59,309 bases of DNA, taken from contig JANQFG010000021.1 in NCBI GenBank assembly GCA_028277985.1, forward strand, positions 1 to 59,309. Direction: 5' to 3'. Origin of the DNA: a bacterium (GTDB taxonomy: Bacteria; Desulfobacterota; DSWW01). A model generated the notes under the pieces. It saw only the letters and a list, made by a program, of their open reading frames with translations. It searched no databases and was not told where the DNA came from. The translations under genes and the position numbers were made by a program. Below, one piece after another: positions 1 to 7,952 of this stretch (position 1 is its first letter; every line of letters starts with the position of its first letter).

Positions 1-1178
1 ACCCAGGCTCCCTGAAGCCCCTGCGTTCGAAGCCAGGCCAGGGTATTGCCGTCCGCCAGGATGATGTCAGGGTTCTGCGGCAGGATCGGGGCCTGCCAGG
101 CATCCCCCTGCCCGATCTCCGAGAGAAAGGCCTCGAGCCTGCCGGCGAGCCCCTCTGCCCCGACAGGCGTCGTGACCACGGCGACCGGGATCATCCCGAG
201 ATAGTCGTAAAGCCACCGTGCGAGGGGAAGCGCAACGGATGGGTCGGCCTGGAGCGCGAAGGTGGCCCCCTTGGGCAGACCGGTCAGGGAATGGAAGCGA
301 GCCAGCGCGGAGAAGCTCCGTCCCCGCGCCTCTTCCACGGCCCTCAGTCCCGGGCCGGGATCCACCTCGAGAAATTCCCCCACCTGCCGCAGCATCCCTT
401 CGGTCGCGTCGAAACCGACGGGCGCCCCCTGCTCGAGAAAGAGGCTCGGTATGCCCCATTCCTGCTCGAGCCACGGGGCGACTTCTTCTGCGTATTCCTC
501 GTGAAGGACCACATTGCATTGCGCACGGCGGAGAGAGCGCAACTCCGAGACCGTGGTTCCGGCGCATACCGTGCACGCCACTTCGATCCCGCAGCGGCCG
601 AGAAGGGTGCGAAGTTCGGCGAGACTTCCTTCCCAGTTCTTGTGAAGGATCGAAAACCCGATCAGGTTCACCGACCTTGGGACCGGCTCGGCCGCGCCGG
701 GTCCGAGCCTCTCCAGAACTGCCCGCACGGCCTGCTGAAAACCTTCGGTGATGCGGCCCGAGAAACCGGTGCTTTCGAGGGCCACACAGGGCACGGACAG
801 GGAACTTGCGCGGATGAACCGGTCGAGATCGTCCCCGATGAGGGCGGCTCCCGGGGAATTCACCACGGCGATCAGGCCGTGCCCCTTGTCCGCCACCCTG
901 GGCAGGATTCTCTCCAGCTTGTCCGAGGCGCCGAAGATGAAGTCGTCCCTGTCCAGGTAGGTGGCCGGGACGCGGGGTTGGCCGAAGTAGAACTCCTCCT
1001 GATAGGTCAGGGGATCCAGAGAGGTGACCCTGGGAAGCTGGGCGTCCGAGACCGCTGCGTGATAGAACTTGCAGCCCGTAGGGCCGTTGAGCAGCACGGC
1101 CGCGTCCCTTATCCCTTCCACGGCGAGGATCGCTCCGGTGAATGCGTCACCCTCAGGAGGACCTGGCGAGGTGTTCAT
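1..1178 (-). CDS. NifK-like nitrogenase component 1 subunit, partial
   Basis: Reverse-strand frame open from an ATG at 1178 to the window's left edge, about 392 codons, so the C-terminus is missing. It overlaps the end of the NifH-NifD fusion gene by 26 bp, implying coupled translation. The product begins almost directly at the fold core. The motif NGPTGCKFYH (residues 31-40) puts Cys36 where NifK has Cys95. By hand alignment the NifK Cys70 position is Asp11, and the Cys153 position, in a segment ending ALIGDDL, is Pro. So this subunit would offer one cluster cysteine, as BchZ does in chlorophyllide reductase. The family reduces strong bonds or ring systems with electrons from a NifH-type protein; the substrate here is unknown. 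Superfamily assignment is firm, the ortholog group is not. Confidence 0.85.
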   Translation of the reverse strand, partial: MNTSPGPPEGDAFTGAILAVEGIRDAAVLLNGPTGCKFYHAAVSDAQLPRVTSLDPLTYQEEFYFGQPRVPATYLDRDDFIFGASDKLERILPRVADKGHGLIAVVNSPGAALIGDDLDRFIRASSLSVPCVALESTGFSGRITEGFQQAVRAVLERLGPGAAEPVPRSVNLIGFSILHKNWEGSLAELRTLLGRCGIEVACTVCAGTTVSELRSLRRAQCNVVLHEEYAEEVAPWLEQEWGIPSLFLEQGAPVGFDATEGMLRQVGEFLEVDPGPGLRAVEEARGRSFSALARFHSLTGLPKGATFALQADPSVALPLARWLYDYLGMIPVAVVTTPVGAEGLAGRLEAFLSEIGQGDAWQAPILPQNPDIILADGNTLAWLRTQGLQGAW

Positions 1179-3372
1179 CCCTTTTCCATCCTTCTACCGG
1201 CGGAAGTTTGACGAGATTCTGCCACCGTTGGGCAAGCTGCAGCCCGCTCAAGAACCCCACATCCGGGCACAAGGGGATCGAAGCGTAGTGCGCCACGGCC
1301 GGAAGTCCCACCGGCATGTAATTTGTGAGGACGATGTCCGGCTTGAGTTCGATGATATCCTCGCCCCTCTTCTCCGGCGGGTAGCCGGTCTCCACCCGGA
1401 GTTCCGCCCTGTAGCGGCTCCGAAAGAGATCGTCCTGTGAGTAGTCGAGGAGCCCTACCTTCAGGACTTCCATTCCCAGGTCAAAGGCGGTCTCCAACAG
1501 CCAATCGATGTCATGGTTGTAGGTGATGATCAGAAGCCGTCTTCCCTCCAGGCAGGGCCGAAGCCGGGCGACTTGGGCCTCGTACAGCTGCCGCTGCTGC
1601 TCGATGACCCGGTCGGCCTGTTCACGCCTGCCGAAGGGCTCCGCAACGGACCGCAACCATCGGACCGCTTCGGAGAAGCCCGCGGGAAACGGGTGAGGGG
1701 CGAACTGCGCTCCGAAGTGCCCGGTAAGGTAATCCCGGAGGCTGCGGCCGTAAGTGTCCTCGTAGGCGAGCAGGTTGAGCCCGGCTTGCCGGAACTCCCG
1801 GATCCTATCCACCGTGGTGCGACGCACGAAGCGGCAGTGGACCCGCAGGCCGGTTCCGGCCAGGAGATTGCTTACGGTCCTGAAGTTCGCCTCCGCATTG
1901 GTTGCTATGTTTCTCTCCGCCACGATGTTTACCGCATCCTCTCGGCAGGAAACGTTCCTGTCGATGAGGGCGGCCGCCCCTTCCAGGCAGGCATTGATCA
2001 CGCCTTGGAGATAGTCCCCTGCGATGTTGCCATCCGTTGATATGGGGAGGATCCGGTTCGTGAGTCCCGTCCGAATTGCCTCGGTTTTCTTGATTGCGGA
2101 TGGAACATCATCCCCGATGATGCCGGCCGCGCAGGATGTGAGCACGAAGATCGCCTTCGGGTTCCTCAGCGCGGCCTGGGCAAGAGTCGACTCCAGGGCT
2201 TCCGCGCCTCCGAAGATCATACGCTCTTCGGACAGATTCGTGTCCATGACGGCCGGGGAAAGCATCTCTCCCAACGGCATGCCGTGAACCGCGAGCGTCC
2301 TGCGCGCAGCTCCGGCCAGGGTCTGGCACGCGATGTGGGAGCAGCTCCGGGGCCCGTGTGAGACCGTCATGGCGTCCCGGATCTGTACCGTCGTGTTCAG
2401 CGCTCCGACAAAGGCGCACCCGTGAAGGGGCTCTCGATTGCGAACGCTCTTTGAGAGAAAACGACCCGGCTCCGGGGGGACGTTAAGCTCGGCCGGGGGA
2501 ATCCGAGCCGGGTTCGCCGAGGCGGGCTGCGCCCGCTGAAAGGCTTGTTCGAATGACAGGGGTGCGTTGTCGCCCAGTACGAGCCGTTCCAGGTCTTCAT
2601 CTTCCAGAGGCCTGGCCGGGTAGGCCGGACCTCCGGGGGTGATGCTTTCCGCAAGCCGGATGAATTCAGCCGCGATCTCCGAGTCGCCGAAGGCCTCGAT
2701 GACCGTGTTGCCAAGCCTCTCCGCCCTGGCGAAGAGGTCGCTCGCAGGGAAAGTGGCGATTACCGGGAGTCCCACCGCCTCGGCGAACCGGTCCATTCTG
2801 TCCTTTCCAACGTCCCGCCCGCGGTTGTTAAACAGGAGCCCTCCGAGCCGGGGCGCATCGCTGTCGTAGTTGCCTACGCCCCTGAGGATGTTGTTCGCCG
2901 CATAGATGGGGAAGAATTCGCCCGAAGAGACGACATAGATGACGTCTGCGTATTCCCTTCGCAGAGGCACGGCGAATCCTCCGCAGACCACGTCCCCGAG
3001 TACGTCGTAAAGGGCCACATCAAAGGGTATGTGCCGGATGCCAAGCTCTTCGAGAAGCTCGAAGGTGCTCAGAATGCCTCTGCCCGCACAGCCGACCCCG
3101 GGCTCCGGGCCGCCGGCCTCGACGCAACAGACATCCCCGTAGCCCTTGTGCACCACATCCTCCAGTCTCCGATCCGGGGGAGGTGTCTCCCGCAAGTAGT
3201 CGAGAACCGTCCTGATCTTTCGACCGCCGAGGAGCAGTCGGGTCGAGTCGTGCTTCGGGTCACACCCGACCTGCAGCACCCTGTTTCCCCGAAGGGCAAG
3301 GGCTGCAGACAGATTGGCCGTGATCGTGGATTTGCCGATGCCACCTTTTCCGTAGATGGCGACCTGTAGCAT
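1153..3372 (-). CDS. NifH-NifD fusion, nitrogenase-like reductase
   Basis: A 739-aa protein in two parts. Residues 1-250 are a NifH/BchL/CfbC-type ATPase with P-loop GKGGIGKST (8-16) and the two [4Fe-4S] cysteines at 95 (VGCAGRG) and 130 (DVVCGGF). After a linker of about 60 residues, 310-739 is a NifD-like component 1 subunit with Cys319 (HGCAF), Cys344 (GPRSC) and Cys414 (LTSCAAG), matching NifD Cys62, Cys88 and Cys154 in order and spacing. The FeMo-co ligand position (NifD Cys275) reads LNLLAY, so Cys is replaced by Tyr537. A canonical N2-reducing cofactor is therefore unlikely; a bridging [4Fe-4S] cluster as in DPOR, COR or CfbCD is more likely. Reductase and catalytic subunits are normally separate chains. 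It lies 17 bp after the radical SAM gene and overlaps the NifK-like gene. Confidence 0.93.
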   Translation of the reverse strand: MLQVAIYGKGGIGKSTITANLSAALALRGNRVLQVGCDPKHDSTRLLLGGRKIRTVLDYLRETPPPDRRLEDVVHKGYGDVCCVEAGGPEPGVGCAGRGILSTFELLEELGIRHIPFDVALYDVLGDVVCGGFAVPLRREYADVIYVVSSGEFFPIYAANNILRGVGNYDSDAPRLGGLLFNNRGRDVGKDRMDRFAEAVGLPVIATFPASDLFARAERLGNTVIEAFGDSEIAAEFIRLAESITPGGPAYPARPLEDEDLERLVLGDNAPLSFEQAFQRAQPASANPARIPPAELNVPPEPGRFLSKSVRNREPLHGCAFVGALNTTVQIRDAMTVSHGPRSCSHIACQTLAGAARRTLAVHGMPLGEMLSPAVMDTNLSEERMIFGGAEALESTLAQAALRNPKAIFVLTSCAAGIIGDDVPSAIKKTEAIRTGLTNRILPISTDGNIAGDYLQGVINACLEGAAALIDRNVSCREDAVNIVAERNIATNAEANFRTVSNLLAGTGLRVHCRFVRRTTVDRIREFRQAGLNLLAYEDTYGRSLRDYLTGHFGAQFAPHPFPAGFSEAVRWLRSVAEPFGRREQADRVIEQQRQLYEAQVARLRPCLEGRRLLIITYNHDIDWLLETAFDLGMEVLKVGLLDYSQDDLFRSRYRAELRVETGYPPEKRGEDIIELKPDIVLTNYMPVGLPAVAHYASIPLCPDVGFLSGLQLAQRWQNLVKLPPVEGWKRDEHLARSS

Positions 3373-3389
3373 CTGTTTTTCTTTCTCCC

Positions 3390-4196
3390 TCAGAAGATTC
3401 TCTCCACCTCATAGGCCAGAACCTCCTCTCCCCCTCTCCCGTGCAAGAAGGTGGTGTTGGGAAGGATGGCCCGTGCCTTTTCCGCCAATGCCTCGATTTG
3501 CCAACTTTCCGGGGCCCTCCAGGGGAGGCCGCTCACGGGCAGGTAGGCATCGATACGCAAGGGAAGAGTCGGGTCGACCGATGCGATGAAGGTTGCGATG
3601 TCAAGGACCTCGCCTTCATCTACATAGCCGGGGATGAAGACGGTTTCCGTCTGTAGCGAGATGTCTTCCCGGACGGCGATTGCGCGAAAGTTCTCCAGAA
3701 TCTCCCGGTTGTCATCTCCTGTGTAGTCTCGATGCAGTGACGGCTCGAGCGCCTTCAAGCTGAAGATGACCTCATCCACGAGCGAAAAGGGCGGGAGCGC
3801 CTTGCCGTTGGTGAGAAGCGTCACGGCCGAGTGCCTTTCTTCCTTGAGATAGCCCAGGATATCGGGAAGGCGGGGATCGCAAAGGGGCTCAGCTCCCATG
3901 AGGATTGTCCTTTTCAAGGGCAAGGGGTCCAGGAATCGTGTCAACTCCGAAAGAGCGAGGAATCGCTCGGGCCTTTCCCCCGTGTAGTCCGGGTCGTAGA
4001 TTTTCAACCGCGTTTCGGGCAGGTGGCAATCAAAGGCCTCTTTCTGAAGAAGACAGATGCGGCACCCCAGGTTGCACCCCCAGAAGAAGAGGCAACAGAT
4101 CCCATGTTCCCGCGAAAACGTGATGTGATAGTTCCGTGTCAAGCCGTTCTCTTCGTCTCTTTGCCGGCGCCTCCGGCGCGTTTGCGGGTTGTCCAC
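3390..4196 (-). CDS. Radical SAM protein, first gene of the nitrogenase-like operon
   Basis: A 268-aa protein with the radical SAM triad in FFWGCNLGCRIC (Cys41, Cys45, Cys48; CX3CX2C), then a GAEP motif (about residue 104) matching the SAM-binding GGEP element. The layout resembles the short pyruvate-formate-lyase-activase-like group, with no SPASM or C-terminal ferredoxin domain. It is first in the operon, 17 bp before the NifH-NifD fusion. It is shorter than NifB and lacks NifB's extra cluster motifs, so a NifB role is not supported by sequence. It could mature the nitrogenase-like enzyme, modify the same substrate or make a cofactor; these are inferences. The Arg-rich N-terminus (residues 7-12) may not be translated; a downstream start is possible. 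Confidence 0.85.
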   Translation of the reverse strand: MDNPQTRRRRRQRDEENGLTRNYHITFSREHGICCLFFWGCNLGCRICLLQKEAFDCHLPETRLKIYDPDYTGERPERFLALSELTRFLDPLPLKRTILMGAEPLCDPRLPDILGYLKEERHSAVTLLTNGKALPPFSLVDEVIFSLKALEPSLHRDYTGDDNREILENFRAIAVREDISLQTETVFIPGYVDEGEVLDIATFIASVDPTLPLRIDAYLPVSGLPWRAPESWQIEALAEKARAILPNTTFLHGRGGEEVLAYEVERIF

Positions 4197-4379
4197 TCAG
4201 AATAGCATTCCAGCTATGGGGTTGCCAGGATCCGGCCGAAATCAGCACATCTTTTCACAATCCTGTTGACCCTCTGAGATGTGAAGTGGGATAATTTCTC
4301 TCGTATCCTGCAACGATCTGACTTCGCATCGGCATCTAATGTGATCAGAGAAGAATCGAAACCAAGGGAGGATCCGAAC

Positions 4380-4583
4380 ATGGATTTCGATCATGCCTAT
4401 GCCGACTATCTGAAGAAGGAAGACGTGGCCGCCATCGAGACGCTCGAGAAGGAAACCGGCACGCGCATTTTGGCCTACTACGCTCCGCCCATGGCTGCAC
4501 AGGTCCCTGAGGAACAACTGCAGAAGATCAAGGATCTGGAATCCAAGCTCTGTGTCAGGCTCGTGGCCTACAAGCCCCACTAG
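4380..4583 (+). CDS. Small conserved-looking protein, 67 aa
   Basis: Start chosen at the ATG at 4380, preceded at 7-8 nt by AGGGAGGAT, rather than a longer in-frame ATG at 4281 with no ribosome-binding site. The product is hydrophilic and probably two helices; it has one cysteine (SKLCVRL) and a central YYAPPM segment. I do not recognise the family. It sits 30 bp before the PP-loop ATPase gene, presumably co-transcribed. It has no signal peptide or membrane segment. The function is unknown; a small partner of the PP-loop enzyme or of the divergently encoded nitrogenase-like operon are both possible. Confidence 0.65.
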   Translation: MDFDHAYADYLKKEDVAAIETLEKETGTRILAYYAPPMAAQVPEEQLQKIKDLESKLCVRLVAYKPH

Positions 4584-4613
4584 CCTCGGACCGTCCGGAC
4601 GGAAAGGAAGCCC

Positions 4614-5270
4614 TTGCTCGGAAATCGATTCTTTTGCTCGTGGAGCGGTGGCAAGGACTCCTGCTTTGCCCTCTATCATGCGGTGCAGGGGGGCGGCGTC
4701 CCCGAACGCCTTGTTACGATGATGACCGAGGACGGCTCGCGCAACCGGGCCCACGGTCTTCCCCTCGCCTTTCTTCAGGCACAGGCCGACTCCCTCGGAA
4801 TTCCCTTGGTCGTGCGCGGCACGTCCTGGGAGGACTACGAAGAGGACTTCCTCTCCGTCATCCGTGACTTCACCCGTCAAGAAATCGATTCCGGTGTGTT
4901 CGGCGACATCGATCTGGAAGGCCACCGGGAATGGGTGGAACGCGTCTGTTCCGCTGTGGGCATGCAAGCCTTCGAGCCGCTCTGGAAGAGAGACAGAAGA
5001 GCGCTCCTAGAAGAATTCTTGCGAGTCGGTTTCCGGGCCACCATCGTCTCCGTGAAGGACGGGGTTCTGGACAGGGCCTTTCTCGGAAAGACCCTTGATG
5101 CCGATCTGGTCGATGACCTCGAGAAAGCCGGCATCGACGCCTCCGGAGAGGAGGGGGAGTATCATACGGCCGTGACCGACGGGCCGATCTTCACCGAGCC
5201 GGTCCCCCTGCGCTGGAGAGAGATCCTCAGCCACGGGGGGTACAGCTTTCTGGATGTGTCGATTTCTTGA
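4614..5270 (+). CDS. PP-loop ATP pyrophosphatase, Dph6 / COG2102-like
   Basis: A 218-aa protein with N-terminal PP-loop SGGKDS (residues 11-16), typical of adenine-nucleotide alpha-hydrolases that adenylate a substrate. The C-terminal SGEEGEYHT matches the conserved GEGGEYET-like element of the diphthine-ammonia ligase (Dph6/MJ0570) family. Bacteria have no diphthamide, so the bacterial substrate must differ. From memory, COG2102 members occur in B12-regulated clusters in Bacteroidetes, which would suit the cobalamin genes downstream; I could not check this. The start is TTG, chosen because GGAAAGGAAG lies just upstream and the PP-loop follows at the expected distance. The 3' end overlaps the convergent small membrane-protein gene by 44 bp. 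Confidence 0.85.
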   Translation: MLGNRFFCSWSGGKDSCFALYHAVQGGGVPERLVTMMTEDGSRNRAHGLPLAFLQAQADSLGIPLVVRGTSWEDYEEDFLSVIRDFTRQEIDSGVFGDIDLEGHREWVERVCSAVGMQAFEPLWKRDRRALLEEFLRVGFRATIVSVKDGVLDRAFLGKTLDADLVDDLEKAGIDASGEEGEYHTAVTDGPIFTEPVPLRWREILSHGGYSFLDVSIS

Positions 5271-5523
5271 GTTCCGTCCTCATCTCGTCTATTCGTTCCT
5301 CGAGCTCTCTGAGTAGGAGCAAATGAGAGAGTATGATGTCTCTCCGCGTCTCCGGGATGATGACGCCCACGATGAGAATGAGAAAGAATGTGAGGATTCC
5401 AAAGGGAGAGACTTGTCCGAAATAGAGCATGAGACTACCGATCAGGATGAGCGGGAACAGGGCTGAGATCTGCACCAATCTCAACATCTTGAGTGCCTTC
5501 AGGTCAAAACGTCTTCCTGCCAT
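5227..5523 (-). CDS. Small two-helix membrane protein
   Basis: A 98-aa protein with two hydrophobic segments (about residues 14-34 and 39-57) followed by a charged, probably coiled-coil tail rich in Glu/Arg (LRELEERIDEMRTEL). The gene is real because AGGAGGT precedes the ATG at a normal distance (about 11 nt) and the pattern is coherent. The family is not recognised. The last 44 bp overlap the 3' end of the convergent PP-loop gene. Functional inference is not possible; such proteins are often anchors for a soluble partner. Confidence 0.7.
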   Translation of the reverse strand: MAGRRFDLKALKMLRLVQISALFPLILIGSLMLYFGQVSPFGILTFFLILIVGVIIPETRRDIILSHLLLLRELEERIDEMRTELKKSTHPESCTPRG

Positions 5524-5699
5524 GAAACTTTCTACCTCCTGTTGTGAATCTGCTCCGGTCGTCTAACCGGGGTCGCCCGCCTATCGGTCCGGCAACCCGG
5601 TATTCACCCAGTCAAAATCATCGACCTGTATACCGTAAATGCACCAGTGACGAGGACGGGGGCCGCCATTCTCAGGAGCACGCTTACCGGCCGGGGCAA

Positions 5700-5740
5700 G
5701 AAGGAAAGGGCGGTACCCGACAAAGATACCGCCCCTTCTT
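5700..5740 (-). terminator. Rho-independent terminator after the DUF4465 gene
   Basis: An inverted repeat with arms GGGCGGTA (5708-5715) and TACCGCCC (5727-5734) lies 23 bp beyond the stop of the minus-strand DUF4465 gene and is followed on that strand by TTTCCTTCTT. The rest of 5524-5756 shows no gene; it would also be the leader of the 5227-5523 gene. Confidence 0.7.
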
Positions 5741-5756
5741 CAATCGAATGATCTGC

Positions 5757-6641
5757 CTACTGCCTGCGTCTCAGTCCCTTCAGAAGTATGACCGCCCCTA
5801 AAGGCATACACAGCAGAAACACATAATTGGCAGCATCTGACGATGCACTGTAATCTGCGTTGACGGTGGATGCAGCACCCCATTCTTCTCCGGGATCACC
5901 GGCTTCATTGATGTTGTCGAAGGCAAAGTAAGCCGGGGTGTTGATTCCATAAGCCCCGGCATCGGAAGAATCGATGGAGAACTCGAGGCCGACCACATTA
6001 CCCAGACTGGTCAAATCCACCCATGTCCACTGGTCTACGATGTAGTCCTGGTTGTTGTCCTCGAACCGAAAATCGGCCAGGTAGAATTCCACTGTTCCGG
6101 TGTAGGCGGCTTCTTCGTCGACGCCCTTGATGATCACCTTGTAGTAGTCGGGATCGTCACCGGATGTCCCACCGAACTTCTTGGCAAAACTATCGCCATC
6201 GAGCATGGACAGATAGGCGTAGGTGGTATTGGTGATGTAGAGCCCCGAAATGGTGGTGTTGTAGTCCTCACCCGTAACCGCACCAAGGGCAACGAATTGG
6301 GGGATGGGATCATAGGTGCCGCCCATCCAGTCCAGAGGGATGTAGCTGACCCCGTAGTTGCCTGTCGCGCTCACGTCGGTGCCTGTGATGGCTGCGAACT
6401 GGTTCAAATAGCCGGGAGTGGTTGTATCGTTGACATTGGAATAAGTGAATCCGCTCCAAGAATAGTCATCGGCATAGTGCGTAAAATATGCATCGCCGTT
6501 GGTCCAGTCTCCGGCTCCACTTCCGGCGCCTCCGTAGTAGCTGTCGGGGGCAAGCACCAGGTCATCCATTGTGCACACCGCAGCCTGGGCATTGACAGAA
6601 AAAGTTACCAGCACACAAAGTAGGAAGAGTGATCTCTTCAT
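5757..6641 (-). CDS. Secreted DUF4465-type protein with C-terminal anchor tail
   Basis: About 294 aa. The start at 6641 follows AAAGGA and opens directly into a signal peptide (MKRSLFLLCVLVTF...AQA). The body is acidic and rich in Tyr, Trp, Asp and Gly, with WTWVDLTSLGNVVGLEFSI and TPAYFAFDNI, as in DUF4465 (PF14717) beta-sandwich proteins. The C-terminus is FLLCMPLGAVILLKGLRRRQ, a membrane segment ending in basic residues, shared with the proteins ending at 17246 and 18230. A cobalamin riboswitch lies upstream on the same strand. From memory, DUF4465 includes the surface cobamide-binding BtuH proteins of Bacteroidetes; if so, this is an envelope-anchored cobamide-binding protein. Family assignment is good, cobamide binding is inference. 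Confidence 0.8.
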   Translation of the reverse strand: MKRSLFLLCVLVTFSVNAQAAVCTMDDLVLAPDSYYGGAGSGAGDWTNGDAYFTHYADDYSWSGFTYSNVNDTTTPGYLNQFAAITGTDVSATGNYGVSYIPLDWMGGTYDPIPQFVALGAVTGEDYNTTISGLYITNTTYAYLSMLDGDSFAKKFGGTSGDDPDYYKVIIKGVDEEAAYTGTVEFYLADFRFEDNNQDYIVDQWTWVDLTSLGNVVGLEFSIDSSDAGAYGINTPAYFAFDNINEAGDPGEEWGAASTVNADYSASSDAANYVFLLCMPLGAVILLKGLRRRQ

Positions 6642-7079
6642 TTCGCATCCTTTCGTTTTCAAGCGTTAACCAGGGGCACAAAGCACCACAGAAGAACAAC
6701 CAGTCGTACGAAAGCGTTATTGCCGCCCGCATCACCTCCTTTCTCCATTCTGGGAGAACCCCTGGCCGTCCGTCGGCGCCAAGGCGGGCACATCCCATGA
6801 GGATTCAATGTCACGCACCGGGAATGCCAGCCATGTATCGGGACTTCGCCGTCAACTTCGGGTCGAGCCCCAGCCTTGAAAAGCCGTACGTTCTTGAAGG
6901 CCGTCGTAAGAATCGGGTTTTCTGTGAAATCGAGCCTGGAAGGAACGGAATGGAAGGAAAGAACGAAGAACCAGAGTTTACCGTCTGCGGGGTTCCGAAG
7001 CGGTGAACTCCTGTCTCTTTACATTTCGTCCTGTCACACCCCATCCCTCGACAGGGGATTTCGACAGAAAAAGAACAGA
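6642..7079 (-). other. Long leader between riboswitch and DUF4465 gene
   Basis: A 438-bp stretch between aptamer and start codon. I see no convincing gene. A 56-codon frame (6562-6732, minus) starts at an ATG after AGGAGGTG and has a hydrophobic segment, but it overlaps the signal-peptide region of the DUF4465 gene out of frame. It could be a leader peptide or chance. No terminator with a T-tract was found here on the minus strand. Confidence 0.4.
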
Positions 7080-7251
7080 TGAGGTCTCCTGGCTTCCCGA
7101 CCCTGACCGCCTTCCCATCCCGGATCGATCCAGGACAGTGGCTTCGTTGGTCAGAGCGATAATTCCGATATGTCGGAAATCGGGTTTACAGTTGCGGGGC
7201 AGCAGCGGATTTTCACCGCTTTCCCTTCCTCTGTTCTATGGGCCTCCCTCA
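7080..7251 (-). promoter_or_regulatory. Cobalamin riboswitch 1 (upstream of the DUF4465 gene)
   Basis: Read on the minus strand, the element has the hallmarks of the cobalamin riboswitch in order: GGTGAAAATCCGC, the junction CTGCCCCGCAACTGTAA, the GCCACTG box, GGGAAGGCGG and the 3' GGGAAGCCAGGAGACC. The outer stem P1 can form from TGAGG (7251-7247) with CCTCA (7084-7080). Expected behaviour is repression of downstream genes by adenosylcobalamin. The next gene on this strand is the DUF4465 gene, 438 bp away. No obvious terminator follows, so control may be translational or Rho-linked. Confidence 0.93.
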
Positions 7252-7388
7252 GTTTGTAGGTTTACAAAAGCTTATCACACAATATGACAAGACACAAGTG
7301 GTGGCTAGATGCATGTGTCGCATGTTGACGGAACTTTGCGCCCCATGGCAGGTCCGTTTGGTCGATTCGGCATAAGCAGAGCCCGTGG

Positions 7389-7952
7389 TCACCGATTCAC
7401 GTAGTCCACATGAAACACGTCCCGTCTGCGCGTCAACTTGGTCACGCTTCCGAAATCGATTTGAAAGAGAAACGTACGATTCAGAGGTAGACCGAGGACG
7501 TGTGACAGCAGAGCGCGCACCACGCCGCCGTGCACGACCAGTCCGAATCGTTCGTGATCTTTTTCAATGATCTCTTCGAAGGAAGCTACGCTTCTCTCGT
7601 AAAGGTCCAGAAAGGATTCCCCGCCCGGGACACGCCTGTTAACGAAGTCATCCATCCAGTGCCTCAACGGACCGGGATCGATCGATTTCCATGCCTGCAT
7701 TTCGAAGGTACCGAAATCCATCTCCATCAGCCTCCGGTCCGTCTCGACCGGTGCCGCGCTCAAGGCCTCCGCGAGAAGGAAGCATCGCTTGAGGGGGCTC
7801 GAGAAGAACCTCAGGGTGTCAGGTGGCGGCAGCTTTTTTTTCAAGCGGAGAAGCTCGGCCGGAAAGGTGTCGGCGAGTTCCGCGTCATATTGCCCGTAGC
7901 AGGTTCCCTCCGGGACGTCGGGCCGGGTGTGGCGTATCAGGTAGATTTCCAT
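7389..7952 (-). CDS. cobC: Alpha-ribazole phosphatase (histidine phosphatase family)
   Basis: A 187-aa phosphoglycerate-mutase-like phosphatase. The catalytic loop is LIRHTRP (residues 4-10), with His7 the expected phospho-acceptor; the second histidine is in VVHGGVVRAL. It would remove the 5'-phosphate from alpha-ribazole phosphate or adenosylcobalamin phosphate in nucleotide-loop assembly. The ATG at 7952 overlaps the cobS stop (TAATG), which fixes the start and supports coupled translation; a longer in-frame start would lie inside cobS. It is last in a cobT-cobS-cobC operon. Context separates it from other histidine phosphatases. Confidence 0.9.
   Translation of the reverse strand: MEIYLIRHTRPDVPEGTCYGQYDAELADTFPAELLRLKKKLPPPDTLRFFSSPLKRCFLLAEALSAAPVETDRRLMEMDFGTFEMQAWKSIDPGPLRHWMDDFVNRRVPGGESFLDLYERSVASFEEIIEKDHERFGLVVHGGVVRALLSHVLGLPLNRTFLFQIDFGSVTKLTRRRDVFHVDYVNR

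Noticed and set aside
1..4196. Standard nitrogen-fixation cluster
   Set aside because: H and D are fused, the FeMo-co cysteine is missing, K keeps one of three cysteines, and no nifE, nifN or nifB is present.
6562..6732. 56-codon minus-strand frame with a strong ribosome-binding site in the DUF4465 leader
   Set aside because: It overlaps the DUF4465 signal-peptide region out of frame and has no recognisable product; kept only as a possible leader peptide.
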